NCBI RefSeq assembly: GCF_023016265.1
Contig: NZ_CP095412.1
Span: 682,001 to 746,000 of the forward strand
DNA length: 64,000 nt
Origin: Blastococcus sp. PRF04-17
GTDB lineage: Bacteria; Actinomycetota; Actinomycetes; Mycobacteriales; Geodermatophilaceae
Direction: 5' to 3'
The notes beneath the pieces were generated by a model. It did no database searches. It was given only the letters and a program-made list of their open reading frames with translations, and was not told where the DNA came from. A program made the position numbers and the translations under genes. Position 1 is the stretch's first letter; every line of letters begins with the position of its first letter. Shown here piece by piece: positions 27,560-37,390 of this stretch.

Positions 27560-29495
27560 CCGACCGCCTCGGCGAGCAGCCGGGCCAGCCGGGTCCGTCG
27601 CGGTCGCACGTCGACCTCGCGCACCGCGCGGGCGAGGGCGGCACCGCTGGCGTGCACGATCGACAGGTGCTGCTGCGCCCGCGTGAGCGCGGTGTAGACC
27701 AGCGGCCGGGACAGCATCCCGCCGGCCTCCGGGGGCAGGCAGACGACCACCCCGGGCCACTCGGAGCCCTGCGCCCGGTGAACGGTGATCGCCCAGCCGT
27801 GCCGCAGGTCCGACAGCGCCTGGCCGGTGACCGTCACCGGCCCGGAGCTGAAGTCGACGTGGAGCGAGCCCTCGCCGGTCCCGGTGACCACGCCGACCTC
27901 GCCGTTGGCGAAGCCGGTGGGCTCGAGGTCGAGGTGGTTGGCGGTGGCCACCACCCGGTCTCCCGGGTCGAAGCCGAAGACCGTGCCGGTGCCCGGGTTC
28001 AGCTCGGCCTTGAGCGCCCTGTTCAGCTCGATGGTGCCGGCCGCCCGCGGTGCACCGGCGTCACGACCTGGATCCCGCTCGGCGGGATGCCCAGAGCGCG
28101 GGGGATGGAGTCGGTGACCAGCTGCACCACGCGTCGGGCGGCCTCGGCGCTGCCGGTCGCCGGAACGACGACGACCTCGCGGTCGGGGGAGACCACCGGG
28201 GGCAGGTCGCCCTGCCGCACCGCCGTGGCCAGCCGGGCGATGGCGCCGCCCTCGGCCTGCCGGTAGAGCGTGGTCAGCTCGGTCACCGGGACGACGCCGG
28301 AGTCGATCAGGTCGCCCAGCACGTGTCCCGGTCCGATCGAGGGCAGCTGCGCGGGATCGCCGACCAGCAGCAGGTGCGTGCCGTCGGGACAGGCCTCCAG
28401 CAGGGCGGCGGTGAGCTCGACGTCGAGCATCGACGCCTCGTCGACGACCACCACCTCGGCGTCCAGCGGCCACTCCTCGTTGCGGGAGAACCCGCCGGAG
28501 GTGCCCTGCGCGCCGAGCAGCCGGTGCACGGTGACCGCGGGGTGGTCGGTGAGCTCCTCGAGCCGCTTGGCCGCGCGGCCGGTCGGCGCGGCCAGCGCCA
28601 CCTCCGTGCCCTTCTTGCGCAGCAGCTGGACGACGGCAGCCACCGTCCGGCTCTTGCCGGTGCCCGGCCCGCCGGTCAGCAGCGAGACACCGGCGGTCAG
28701 CGTCTGGCCCACGGCGGCGGCCTGCGCCTTGTCCAGGCCCTTGGACACCGACCGCACCGACACGGGGTCGGCGATCGGCTCGGCGGTGACCATCAGCCGC
28801 TGCACGTTCTCGGCCACCGCCTCCTCGGCCATGCCGTACCGGGCGAGGGAGAGCGACCGCAGGGCCGGATCGGGCTCCAGCTCCGGATCCTCCGGCTCCG
28901 GTGGCTCGTGCTCCAGCACCTCGCCGGACTCCACCGCGGCGACGACGGCGGCCGCCGGGTCGGCGAACCCCTCCGCCCGCAGCGCGGCCACCACGAGGTC
29001 GGCCGGCAGCACGGTGTGCCCGTCGCGGGTGGCGGTGCGCAGCGTCAGGCCGACGATCGCCCGGCCGCGCCGGCTGTCCTGCCGGTCGGCGCCGGGCAGC
29101 AGCGCGATCGCCAGCCGGTCGGCGTCCACGAGGTTCACGCCGGTCAACCCGAGCAGCGCCCACGGGTCGTCCTTGAGCCGCCGGGCGGCGTCCGGCCCGA
29201 GCGTGTCGGCCACCCCGGCGGCGAGCTTCGCGTCGAGGCCGGCGTTGACCAGCAGCTCGACGACGTCGTAGGTGGGCTGCGCAGCCAGGAAGCTCGAGAA
29301 CAACCGCTCGGCGCGCTGCCGGCCGACCCGGGGCAGCTTCATCAACCGGTCGGCCGTGACGTCGTCAGGGGAGACGATGCCCGCGTCGGGCAGCTCGGCC
29401 GCCGTCCGCCGGCCCAGGCCCGGCCAGAGCCCCGCAGCGCAGAACGCGGCGAAGACGCGGTCCCCGCCCGGTGCGGGGGCAGGGGCTGCCGTCAC
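27556..29495 (-). CDS. RecD2-like ATP-dependent DNA helicase, one frameshift
   Basis: GTG at 29493-29495 overlaps the stop of the aldo/keto reductase gene. N-terminal helix-hairpin-helix-like part (MKLPRVGRQRAERLFSSFL), Walker A LTGGPGTGKSRTV, then AAPTGRAAKRLEEL, VVVDEASMLDVELTAALLEA and GDPAQLPSIG. The frame breaks near 28050 at CGCGGGCGG; one added G restores HRGAAGTIELNRALKAEL, and the other frame gives the C-terminal helicase motifs TVHRAQGSEWPGVVV and YTALTRAQQHL. Joined length about 646 aa, shorter than typical RecD2 (about 720-800). It unwinds DNA 5' to 3'; likely repair. Confidence 0.85.
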
Positions 29496-30472
29496 CGTTC
29501 CTGCCGTCGCTCGGGATAGCTGAACGGTGGGGCCGAGACGTCCTCCAGGGCGGTCCGGATCGCTGCGGGCAGCCGCACGTTCTCGGCGTCCAGCGAGGCC
29601 TGCAGCTGGTGCGCCGTGCGGGCACCGACGATCGGCGCGACGACTCCGGGCCGGTCCCGCACCCAGGCCAGCGCCACGGCCAGCGGCGTCGTCCCCAGCC
29701 CCTCGGCGGCGGTGATCACCGCCTCGACGATCCGGTCGGACGTGGACGAGCGCAGGCCGTCGATGAAGCCCTGCCACTGCGTGGAGGCGCCGCGGGACTC
29801 CGACGGCGTGCTGTGCCGGTACTTGCCGGTCAGGATGCCGCGGCCCAGCGGCGACCACGGGAGGACGCCGAGCCCGAGCGCCTCCGCGGCCGGCACCACC
29901 TCGCGCTCGACGCCGCGCTGCAGGAGCGAGTACTCGACCTGGGTGCTGACGATCGGCGTCCGCCCCGGCCAGGCCCGCTGCCAGGTCGCGGCGTGCGCGG
30001 TCTGCCAGCCGGAGAAGTTGCTGATGCCGATGTAGCGGGCCCGGCCCGACGAGACGGCGAGGTCGCAGGCGGCCAGCGTCTCCTCGATCGGCGTCATGTC
30101 GTCCCAGGCGTGCAGCTGCCACAGGTCGACGTGGTCGAGCCCGAGCCGCTCCAGCGACGCGTCGAGCGCGGCCAGCAGGTGGCCGCGGGAGGCGCCGCGG
30201 CCCATGGGTCCGGGCGCCGTTCGGCCCACGGCCTTGGTCGCGACGAGCACGTCGGACCGGGGGACGACGTCGGTGAGCAGGTGGCCCAGGACGCGCTCGC
30301 TCTCGCCGTCGCAGTAGACGTCGGCGGTGTCGACGAGCGTGCCGCCGGCGTCGACGAAGGCCGTCAGCTGCATGGCGGCCTCGTCCTCGTCGGTGTCGCG
30401 CCCCCACGTCATCGTGCCCAGCGCGAGCCGCGAGACGACCAGACCACTGCGCCCCAGCGACCGTTGCTCCAC
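29492..30472 (-). CDS. Aldo/keto reductase
   Basis: 326 aa from GTG 30472 (VEQRSLGRSGLVVSRLALG). Catalytic Asp and Tyr in VDTADVYCDGESE, Lys in VLVATKAVG and His in DLWQLHAWDD; NADPH-binding region RYIGISNFSGW and PLGRGILTGKY toward the C-terminus. It reduces aldehydes or ketones with NADPH; substrate not predictable. Its stop overlaps the helicase start, so the two are translationally coupled. Confidence 0.92.
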   Translation of the reverse strand: MEQRSLGRSGLVVSRLALGTMTWGRDTDEDEAAMQLTAFVDAGGTLVDTADVYCDGESERVLGHLLTDVVPRSDVLVATKAVGRTAPGPMGRGASRGHLLAALDASLERLGLDHVDLWQLHAWDDMTPIEETLAACDLAVSSGRARYIGISNFSGWQTAHAATWQRAWPGRTPIVSTQVEYSLLQRGVEREVVPAAEALGLGVLPWSPLGRGILTGKYRHSTPSESRGASTQWQGFIDGLRSSTSDRIVEAVITAAEGLGTTPLAVALAWVRDRPGVVAPIVGARTAHQLQASLDAENVRLPAAIRTALEDVSAPPFSYPERRQER

Positions 30473-30618
30473 GACCGGAAAACCTACCGGCGACCACGGG
30501 GACCGACCGGGCAGTGTGGAAAGCGACGGGGCGGCGCGGCGGGTCGGGCGCGGCGCCCGCCTAGGGTGACCCCTCGTGCCCGCCCGACCCGTACCCCGCA
30601 CCTGCCCTCCCGTCCGCG

Positions 30619-30675
30619 CGAGATCTGCACACTCGCGGCCATCAGCGTCTGATGGCCGCGAGTGTGCAGATCTCG
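30619..30675. repeat. Long perfect palindrome, AGATCTGCACAC family, copy 1
   Basis: Two perfect 26-bp arms (starting CGAGATCTGCACACTCGCGG) around a 5-nt loop GCGTC. Lies between the divergent aldo/keto reductase and uppP. The same palindrome recurs at 33656-33722. Confidence 0.9.
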
Positions 30676-30696
30676 TCGCGCGGAGGGGCCGCTGAG

Positions 30697-31563
30697 ATGG
30701 GCTGGATCGAAGCCGTCGTCCTGGGCGTCGTCCAGGGCCTCACCGAGTTCCTGCCGATCTCCTCCAGCGCCCACCTGCGGCTCGTCGGCGAGCTGTTCGG
30801 GTGGGACGACCCGGGCGCGGCGTTCACCGCGATCACCCAGATCGGCACCGAGGCCGCCGTCCTCCTGTACTTCCGGAAGGACATCGCGCGGATCGTCGTC
30901 GCCTGGCTCGGCTCGCTGGCCGGCCGGCGGAAGGGCGACCCGGACGCCCGCATGGGTTGGCTGATCATCGTGGGCAGCCTCCCGATCGTCGTCCTCGGGC
31001 TGCTCTTCCAGGACGACATCGAGACGACGCTGCGCGACCTGCGCATCGTCGCGACGGCGCTGATCCTCTTCTCGCTGATCCTGTACTGGGCCGACCGCGT
31101 GGGCGCCAAGCAGCGCGAGCTCAAGGACCTGACCGTGCCGCACGGCATCGGCTACGGCTTCGCTCAGGCCATGGCGCTGATCCCCGGTGTCTCGCGGTCC
31201 GGCGGCACCATCACCGCGGGCCTCTTCCTCGGGTACTCGCGGGCGGCCGCGGCCCGCTACTCGTTCCTGCTCGCCATCCCCGCCGTCCTCGGGTCCGGCT
31301 TCTTCCAGGCCTACGAGGCGCTCACCGGCGAGGTCGCCGGCCGGGGCGTCGCCTGGGGGCCGACGATCGTGGCGACCGTGATCGCCTTCGGCGTCGGGCT
31401 GACGGTGATCGCCTGGCTGCTGCGCTACCTCGACCGTGGGAGCTTCACGCCGTTCGTGATCTACCGGATCCTGCTCGGGGTGCTCGTGCTCGTGCTCGTG
31501 CAGACCGGGGTGCTCGACCCCGTCGGGGACTTCCAGCCGAGCCCGTCGCCGGCGCCCCGCTGA
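30697..31563 (+). CDS. uppP: Undecaprenyl-diphosphatase UppP (BacA)
   Basis: 288 aa; ATG at 30697 chosen because the frame upstream runs through the palindromic repeat. Polytopic membrane protein with the two signature loops [15 protein letters not shown] near residue 18 and [17 protein letters not shown] near 165. It hydrolyses undecaprenyl diphosphate to the monophosphate, recycling the carrier for cell wall precursors, and is a classic bacitracin-resistance gene. Followed by histidine phosphatase, DUF3090 and SCO1664-like genes in an order shared with mycobacteria. Confidence 0.96.
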   Translation: MGWIEAVVLGVVQGLTEFLPISSSAHLRLVGELFGWDDPGAAFTAITQIGTEAAVLLYFRKDIARIVVAWLGSLAGRRKGDPDARMGWLIIVGSLPIVVLGLLFQDDIETTLRDLRIVATALILFSLILYWADRVGAKQRELKDLTVPHGIGYGFAQAMALIPGVSRSGGTITAGLFLGYSRAAAARYSFLLAIPAVLGSGFFQAYEALTGEVAGRGVAWGPTIVATVIAFGVGLTVIAWLLRYLDRGSFTPFVIYRILLGVLVLVLVQTGVLDPVGDFQPSPSPAPR

Positions 31564-31589
31564 CCTGCGGCCGCCTAGGCTCGGGCGTC

Positions 31590-32288
31590 GTGACCACCGT
31601 GATCCTCCTGCGCCACGGCCGGACGACGGCCAACACCGGAGGCGTGCTCGCGGGCTGGACCCCGGGCGTGCAGCTCGACGAGACCGGCGCCGCGCAGGTG
31701 CGGGCGGTGGGGGAGCGGCTGGCCAAGGTGCCGCTGGCCGCGGTCGTCAGCAGCCCGCTCGAGCGCTGCCGGCAGACCTCGGCGGCGGTCGCCGCCGGCC
31801 GGGACCTCCAGGTGGCGACCGACGACCGCCTCGGCGAGGCGCGCTACGGCGACTGGACCGGCCGCACGATCAAGGAGCTGACCAAGGACCCGCTGTGGCG
31901 CGTGGTCCAGCAGCACCCCTCCGCGGCGGTGTTCCCGGGCCCCGAGGGGGAGGGGCTGGCGCAGACCCAGGCCCGCGCCGTCTCCGCCGTCCGGGAGTGG
32001 AACGCGAGGCTCGGCCCCGACGCGGTCTGGCTGGCCTGCAGCCACGGTGACGTGATCAAGGCGATCCTGGCCGACGCTCTGGGCCTGCACCTGGACCAGT
32101 TCCAGCGCATCGTCGTCGATCCGGCGTCGGTCTCCGTCGTCACCTACACCGACACCCGGCCGTTCGTCGTCCGGGTGAACGACGTCGGGGGTGACGTGTC
32201 CGCTCTGATCCCACCGCCGAGGAAGCGGCGCCGCCGCAAGGCGTCCTCCGACGCCGTCGTCGGCGGCGGCGCCGGGACGACCGTCTGA
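31590..32288 (+). CDS. Histidine phosphatase superfamily protein
   Basis: 232 aa from GTG 31590 (VTTVILLRHGRTTANTGG). The RHG motif holds the catalytic His; SPLERCRQT, EARYGDWTG and LACSHGDVIKA complete the site. The basic C-terminal tail (RKRRRRK) is unusual. From its neighbourhood it belongs to the MSMEG_4193-type branch near uppP; substrate unknown (phosphoglycerate mutase function unlikely, given the sequence). Confidence 0.9.
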   Translation: MTTVILLRHGRTTANTGGVLAGWTPGVQLDETGAAQVRAVGERLAKVPLAAVVSSPLERCRQTSAAVAAGRDLQVATDDRLGEARYGDWTGRTIKELTKDPLWRVVQQHPSAAVFPGPEGEGLAQTQARAVSAVREWNARLGPDAVWLACSHGDVIKAILADALGLHLDQFQRIVVDPASVSVVTYTDTRPFVVRVNDVGGDVSALIPPPRKRRRRKASSDAVVGGGAGTTV

Positions 32289-32338
32289 CCTCTGTGTCGT
32301 CGGGGTGCCGGGTCGCGTCGCCCGCGTAACCTGGGCGC

Positions 32339-32890
32339 GTGCCACGTCAGGTCCACCTCTTCGATCGTCCGAGCCGATTCGTCGCCGGCACCGTGGGCCA
32401 GCCGGGCGACCGCACCTTCTACCTCCAGGCGTCCGACGAGTCCGGCCGCACGGTGAGCGTCGCCCTCGAGAAGACCCAGGTGCAGATCCTCGCCGACCGC
32501 ATGAACGAGCTCCTCGACGAGATCGCCGGCCGCCCGGGCGCGGTCATCCCGCCAGACGCCGACGTCGACGACCTCGACCCGCTCACCGCCCCCGTGGACG
32601 AGGAGTTCCGGGTGGCCGCCATGGGTCTGGCGTGGGACGGCAACGAGGAGGCCGTCGTCGTCGAGGCCGTGGCCGCCGGCGACGAGCCGATCGACGAGGA
32701 CGCGATCCTGTCCGACAGCGAGGAGGGCCCCGACGCCCTTCGGGTGACCATCACGCCGATGGCCGCCCGGGCGTTCGTCGCACGCGCCCGCCGCGTCGTG
32801 GCCGCCGGCCGCCCGCCGTGCCCCCTGTGCTCGCTACCCCTCGATCCCTCCGGGCACGTCTGCCCACGGCAGAACGGCTACCGCCGCTGA
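32339..32890 (+). CDS. DUF3090 protein
   Basis: 183 aa, GTG start at 32339. The start RQVHLFDRPSRFVAGTVGQPG and the C-terminal zinc-ribbon-like block CPLCSLPLDPSGHVCPRQNG are signatures of DUF3090, an actinobacterial family always near SCO1664-like proteins and histidine phosphatases. No function is established. Thirteen nt from the next gene. Confidence 0.93.
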   Translation: MPRQVHLFDRPSRFVAGTVGQPGDRTFYLQASDESGRTVSVALEKTQVQILADRMNELLDEIAGRPGAVIPPDADVDDLDPLTAPVDEEFRVAAMGLAWDGNEEAVVVEAVAAGDEPIDEDAILSDSEEGPDALRVTITPMAARAFVARARRVVAAGRPPCPLCSLPLDPSGHVCPRQNGYRR

Positions 32891-32903
32891 CCGGCGGCCG
32901 CCC

Positions 32904-33653
32904 ATGAGCGAGCAGCCGGTCGAGCCGGACCTCCGGCCACCCTCGGACGACGCCGAGGCGCTCCGCCTGCTGCGAGAGGGCGAGATCGATGTCGAGGGGC
33001 GGCTGCTCGACGCCTCCAACGTGACCCTGATCGGCACGATCCGCTCGGGGGCGCTGGCCGCCGAGTGCGTCTACAAGCCGGTGGCGGGGGAGCGGCCGCT
33101 GTGGGACTTCCCCGACGGCACCCTCGCCGGCCGGGAGGTCGCGGCCTATCTGGTGTCGGAGGCCACCGGCTGGCGGGTGGTCCCGCCTACGGTGCTGCGG
33201 GAGGGACCGTTCGGGCCGGGCATGGTGCAGCTGTGGGTGGACGGCGACGAGCGCGTCGACCTGGGTGTCTTCGTCCGCCGCGACGACCCCGCGCTGCGCC
33301 GCATGGCGGTCTACGACGCCGTGGTGAACAACGCCGACCGCAAGGGCGGCCACATCATCCCGATGCCCGGCGGCCACGTGCACGGCGTCGACCACGGCAT
33401 CTGCTTCTCCGTCGACCCGAAGCTGCGGACGCTGCTGTGGCGCTGGGCGGGCAAGCCGCTGACGGTCGAGGCCCTCGAGGTGCTGGAGCGGCTCGGCGAC
33501 GAGCTGCGCGGCGACCTGGGTGAGCAGCTGCACGAGCACCTGACCCGCCGCGAGGTGGCCTGCACGCGGCAGCGGGTGGCCGAGCTGCTGCGCAGCGGCC
33601 GGCACCCCGAGCCCAGCGGCGAGTGGCCCGCGCTGCCCTGGCCCCCCTTCTAG
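32904..33653 (+). CDS. SCO1664-family protein
   Basis: 249 aa. Key blocks CVYKPVAGERPLWDFPDGTLAGREVAAY, DAVVNNADRKGGHII and GVDHGICFSVDPKLRTLLW (kept apart here) look like a reduced phosphatidylinositol-kinase-like fold: a Lys in VYKP for phosphate, NNADRKGGH as catalytic loop and VDHG as DxG-like motif. It is a predicted kinase-like enzyme of unknown substrate. Last gene of the uppP cluster; a long palindrome begins 3 nt after its stop. Confidence 0.92.
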   Translation: MSEQPVEPDLRPPSDDAEALRLLREGEIDVEGRLLDASNVTLIGTIRSGALAAECVYKPVAGERPLWDFPDGTLAGREVAAYLVSEATGWRVVPPTVLREGPFGPGMVQLWVDGDERVDLGVFVRRDDPALRRMAVYDAVVNNADRKGGHIIPMPGGHVHGVDHGICFSVDPKLRTLLWRWAGKPLTVEALEVLERLGDELRGDLGEQLHEHLTRREVACTRQRVAELLRSGRHPEPSGEWPALPWPPF

Positions 33654-33655
33654 GA

Positions 33656-33722
33656 AGACGCGAGATCTGCACACTGGCGGCCATCAGGCGCTGATGGCCG
33701 CGAGTGTGCAGATCTCGCGTCT
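33656..33722. repeat. Long palindrome, AGATCTGCACAC family, copy 2
   Basis: 32-bp arms (starting AGACGCGAGATCTGCACACT) with a single mismatch and a 3-nt loop. Begins 3 nt after the stop of the SCO1664-like gene, so it may act as its terminator. Core arm sequence is the same as copy 1. Confidence 0.9.
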
Positions 33723-33746
33723 GGGGGCGGTTCTAGGGTGCCGCTC

Positions 33747-34134
33747 ATGCCGCATCGCAGCCGCCTCTCGATCCTGCTCCTCGACCTGCCGCCCGAGCAC
33801 CACGTCGCCGGCACCGACTTCTGGGTCGGCGCCACCGGGCGCACGGCGGAGCCCGACCACACGAACGAGGAATGGGCCTCGCTGGGCCACTTCGCCGACG
33901 GCTGGAGCGTGGAGATCCAGCGCACCGGCGAGGGGACGCCGCCGCGGTGGCACGTCGACATCGAGACCGACGACATCCCCGCCGAGGTGGCCCGCCTCGA
34001 GGCACTGGGCGCCACCCGGCACCAGGACATGGGCTCGTTCTGGCAGATGCTCGACCCGGCGGGCCTGGTCTTCTGCGTCGTCGGCATCCAGACCGGCGAG
34101 GCCTTCGACCGCTATGCGGTCACCTGGCCCCTAG
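33747..34134 (+). CDS. VOC (glyoxalase-fold) family protein, 3' end frameshifted
   Basis: ATG 33747. RLSILLLDLPPEHHVAGTDF, WASLGHFADGWSVEIQRTG, RWHVDIETDDIPAEVARLEALG and FWQMLDPAGLVFCVVG trace one VOC domain of about 125 residues; the usual metal positions are only partly kept (H in RWHVDIE, no clear Glu pair). In the given frame it runs on to 34682 through a convergent gene. One C fewer in TGGCCCCTAG (near 34130) would end it with Trp-Pro-stop at 34134, which I take as the true end. Confidence 0.75.
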
Positions 34135-34171
34135 CCGTCACCAGGTCGCCCGCCCCGTGCCGGGGAGGCTG

Positions 34172-34888
34172 CTACTCCAGCGAGACCAGGCCGATCATCG
34201 CGGCGGCCTGCGCCGGGTCGCCGTCCACGGTGAGGACCTCGATCGGCACCCGCCGCCAGGCCGCCAGCAGCAAGTCTCCGGCGTTGCCGGTCAGCACGGC
34301 GATCGGGAACGGTCGGCTGCCCGGGAAGAGCGTCCGCTCGGCGTCGGCGTCGACGGCGTGGAAGACCAGCGGATGGGCGCCCGCGGGCGGGCCGTGCGGC
34401 AGCGCGCTCGGCACCATGACGTCGAGCCACTCGTCCAGCCCGTCGAGGCCGACGGCCGCGGGGATGGGCCGGACGTCGCCCAGCACCTGCTCCACGTCGG
34501 CGGTGTGGACGGTCGCCTCGAGGGTCTGCCGGCGCAGCACGAAGGCGACGTCCTGCTGCGCTGCCCAGGTCCACACCCGCTCGGCCGGGTCGGCGCCGGC
34601 CAGCACGGTCTCGAGTTCGGCGTTCTGCGCGGCCAGGAACCCGAGCAGTTCGTCGTCCGGATGCCGCGCGGGCTCGACGTAGGTCGACGGGTCGGGCGCC
34701 CGGGTCCGCACCACCCACGCCCAGAAGTGCTGCACCTCCGACAGGTGCCAGACCAGGTCGTCGAGCCGCCAGCCGGGGCAGCCGGGCACCGGCGCCTGCC
34801 ACCCGTGCTCGAGCACCGCCTCGGCGGCGGCGTCGCAGCAGCGCCGGTTGGTCTTCTCCAGGACCGGGAGGTACTCGTCGAGCTCCAT
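34172..34888 (-). CDS. Maleylpyruvate isomerase-type mycothiol-dependent protein (DinB fold)
   Basis: 238 aa from ATG 34888. DinB-like four-helix bundle: VPGCPGWRLDDLVWHLSEVQHFW near residues 34-58 holds the first metal His; RRQTLEATVHTADVEQVLG near 118-137 holds the TxHxxD pair. A C-terminal SCP-like region follows. Such enzymes use mycothiol with a metal; substrates vary. Consistent with the mycothiol gene mshC next door, which is divergent from it. Confidence 0.85.
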   Translation of the reverse strand: MELDEYLPVLEKTNRRCCDAAAEAVLEHGWQAPVPGCPGWRLDDLVWHLSEVQHFWAWVVRTRAPDPSTYVEPARHPDDELLGFLAAQNAELETVLAGADPAERVWTWAAQQDVAFVLRRQTLEATVHTADVEQVLGDVRPIPAAVGLDGLDEWLDVMVPSALPHGPPAGAHPLVFHAVDADAERTLFPGSRPFPIAVLTGNAGDLLLAAWRRVPIEVLTVDGDPAQAAAMIGLVSLE

Positions 34889-34999
34889 CGTTTCCCCCTC
34901 CTGCGCGGTGCCGCCCACGGTAGAAGAGGAGGCACCCCAACGGGGGCCGCCGGACGTGGGCCAGGGGATCGCCGTCCTGGCCCGATCTAGGCTCGTGAC

Positions 35000-36264
35000 G
35001 TGCTCTCCTGGCCCGCCCCCCTCCTGCCGACCCTGCCCGGGACCGGGCCCGCCCTCAAGCTCCACGACACCTCCCGCGGCGAGGTCGTCGAAACCAGTCC
35101 CGACCCGACCGCGCGGATGTACGTCTGCGGCATCACGCCGTACGACGCGACGCACCTGGGCCACGCGGCCACCTACCTCGCCTTCGACCTGGTGAACCGG
35201 GTGTGGCGGGACGCCGGGCACGCCGTGCACTACGTGCAGAACGTCACCGACATCGACGACCCGCTGCTCGAGCGCGCCGAACGCGACCGCGAGGACTGGA
35301 TCGTGCTCGGCATGCGCGAGACCGCGCTCTTCCGGGAGGACATGACGGCGCTGCGCGTGCTCCCGCCCGAGGACTTCGTCGGTGCGGTCGAGTCGATCCC
35401 GCGCATCGTCGCGCACATCGAGGACCTGCTCGACGAGGGACTGGCCTACGTCCTGGACGACGGCACCGGTGACGTCTACCACGACATCGCGCAGGCGCCG
35501 GGCTTCGGTGGCGAGTCCCGCTACGACGAGACCACCATGCTCCGCTTCTTCGGCGAGCGGGGCGGCGACCCCGACCGCCCGGGCAAGCGGCAGCCGCTGG
35601 ACCCGATGCTGTGGCGCGGCGAGCGGCCGGGAGAGCCCTCCTGGCCAGGACCACGCGGCACCGCGGGCGGCCGGGCTGGCACATCGAGTGCGCCACCATC
35701 GCGCTGGACACCATCGGCATGGGCTTCGACGTGCAGGGCGGCGGCAGCGACCTGGTCTTCCCGCACCACGAGTACTCGGCCGTCCACGCCGAGGGCCTGA
35801 CCGCGACCAAACCCTTCGCCCGGGCCTACGTGCACGCGGCGATGATCGGCCTCGACGGCGAGAAGATGAGCAAGAGCCGGGGCAACCTCGTCTTCGTCTC
35901 CCGCCTCCGGGGCGACGGCGTGGACCCGATGGCGATCCGCCTGGCGCTGCTGTCCGGGCACTACCGCACCGACCGCGCCTGGACGACGGATCTGCTGCGG
36001 GCGGCCGAGGAGCGCCTGGCCACGTGGCGTCGCGCAGTGGCCCTGGACGCCGGTGCGCCCGCCGCTCCCGTGCTGCTCGGTCTGCGCGAGCGGCTGGCCG
36101 ACGACCTCGACAGCCCGGGCGCGATCGCGCACGTCGACGCCTGGGCGGCACGGACCCTGGCCGGCGGCAGTGATCGAGGCGGGGACCTGGAGGAGGAGGC
36201 GCCGCGCGTCGTGTGCGACGCGGTCGACGCGCTGCTCGGTGTCGCGCTGGGCGACGGCGGATGA
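35000..36264 (+). CDS. mshC: Cysteine:glucosaminyl-inositol ligase MshC, one frameshift
   Basis: GTG at 35000 ([14 protein letters not shown]). Class I aminoacyl-tRNA-synthetase-like fold: zinc Cys in [20 protein letters not shown] with the HLGH version of HIGH, and [10 protein letters not shown] in the second half. The frame breaks between EPSWPG and GRPGWHIEC (about 35640-35675); joined length about 421 aa, near the usual 410-420. It ligates cysteine to GlcN-inositol in mycothiol synthesis. WHIEC holds a zinc ligand and lies just after the break, so the break is more likely an indel error than decay. Confidence 0.92.
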
Positions 36265-37301
36265 GCGGGCCCTTCCGGTTCACCGATCGTGCCGCACGGG
36301 AGGCGGCGGAGACCGAGCTGGCACCCGCGGCGGCCCGGTCGGCGACCAGCCGCGGGCGGGCACGGCCCGAGCCGGCCGACCCCTTGCGGACCGAGTTCGA
36401 GCGCGACCGCGACCGCATCCTGCACGCGAAGGCGTTCCGCCGGCTGAAGCACAAGACGCAGGTCTTCCTGAACCCCGACGGCGACCACTTCGTCACCCGG
36501 CTCACCCACACGCTCCAGGTCACCCAGGTCGCGCGGTCGCTGGCACGGGCGCTCGGCTTGAACGAGACGCTGGCCGAGGCCATCGCGCTGGCCCACGACG
36601 TCGGTCATTCGCCGTTCGGCCACCTCGGCGAGGACGCGCTGGAGCCCTACGTCGCCGGCGGCTGGCACCACGCCGCGCAGGGGGTGCGGATCGTCGAGGT
36701 GCTCGAGCACCTGAACCTGACGGAGGAGGTCCGCGACGGCGTCCGGTCGCACAGCTGGAAGATCGACCCGCCGCCGTCGACGCGCGAGGGCGAGTGCGTG
36801 CGGTACGCCGACCGGATCGGCTACCTCTCCCACGACGCGCTGGACGCGATCCGCGCCGGCGTGCTGCGGCTCGGCGACCTGCCGGCACGCCCACTGGAGG
36901 TCTTCGGCGAGCCGGGCAGCGAGATGGTCGGCCGCATGATCGACGCCGTCGTCGAGGGCTCGCTGTCGGCGGCCAACACCGCCGGCGTGGTCGTCATGGC
37001 ACCCGAGAAGCTCGAGGCGATGCACGAGCTGCGGGCGTTCATGTTCGAGCGGGTCTACAACTCGCAGACCGCTGCCGGGCAGAAGCACGTGGCGATCGAC
37101 GTCATCCGGCGCCTGGTCGACCACCACCTCGCCCACCCCGAGCTGATCCCGCAGAGCTACCGGGATCCCGACGCCGACGTCCTCACCCAGGTGGTCGACT
37201 ACGTGTCGGGCATGACCGACCGGTTCGCCCTCGCGATGCACGACCGCCTCTTCGACGCCGACGCAGCAGCGAGGATGGTTCCCCTCCTGCGTACCACCTG
37301 A
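36261..37301 (+). CDS. dgt: Deoxyguanosinetriphosphate triphosphohydrolase-like protein
   Basis: 346 aa; ATG overlaps the mshC stop (ATGA). HD-domain metal ligands: [17 protein letters not shown] (first His), [17 protein letters not shown] (HD) and [15 protein letters not shown] (Asp); [20 protein letters not shown] is the family opening. It hydrolyses dNTPs, especially dGTP, to deoxynucleoside and triphosphate. Likely the DNA-pool housekeeping enzyme seen next to mshC in many actinobacteria. Confidence 0.93.
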   Translation: MSGPFRFTDRAAREAAETELAPAAARSATSRGRARPEPADPLRTEFERDRDRILHAKAFRRLKHKTQVFLNPDGDHFVTRLTHTLQVTQVARSLARALGLNETLAEAIALAHDVGHSPFGHLGEDALEPYVAGGWHHAAQGVRIVEVLEHLNLTEEVRDGVRSHSWKIDPPPSTREGECVRYADRIGYLSHDALDAIRAGVLRLGDLPARPLEVFGEPGSEMVGRMIDAVVEGSLSAANTAGVVVMAPEKLEAMHELRAFMFERVYNSQTAAGQKHVAIDVIRRLVDHHLAHPELIPQSYRDPDADVLTQVVDYVSGMTDRFALAMHDRLFDADAAARMVPLLRTT

Positions 37302-37302
37302 C

Positions 37303-37365
37303 GGCCCCCTGCAGGGGCCCGCCGCGAGCTAGCGAGCGGTGGGGGGCAGGGGGTCCTCTTTCTGG
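37303..37365. repeat. Dispersed GGCCCCCTGCAGGGGCC element, copy A
   Basis: GGCCCCCTGCAGGGGCCC, a CGCCGCGAGC spacer, then GGTGGGGGGCAGGGGGTCCT. The ends pair (GGNCCCCCTGC with GCAGGGGGNCC). It sits between the convergent stops of dgt and the PAC2 gene and could terminate both. Copies B (50041-50104, inverted) and C (56463-56515) share the sequence. Confidence 0.75.
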
Positions 37366-37390
37366 CCGCGGTGCGATCCGGAGGATCGCG

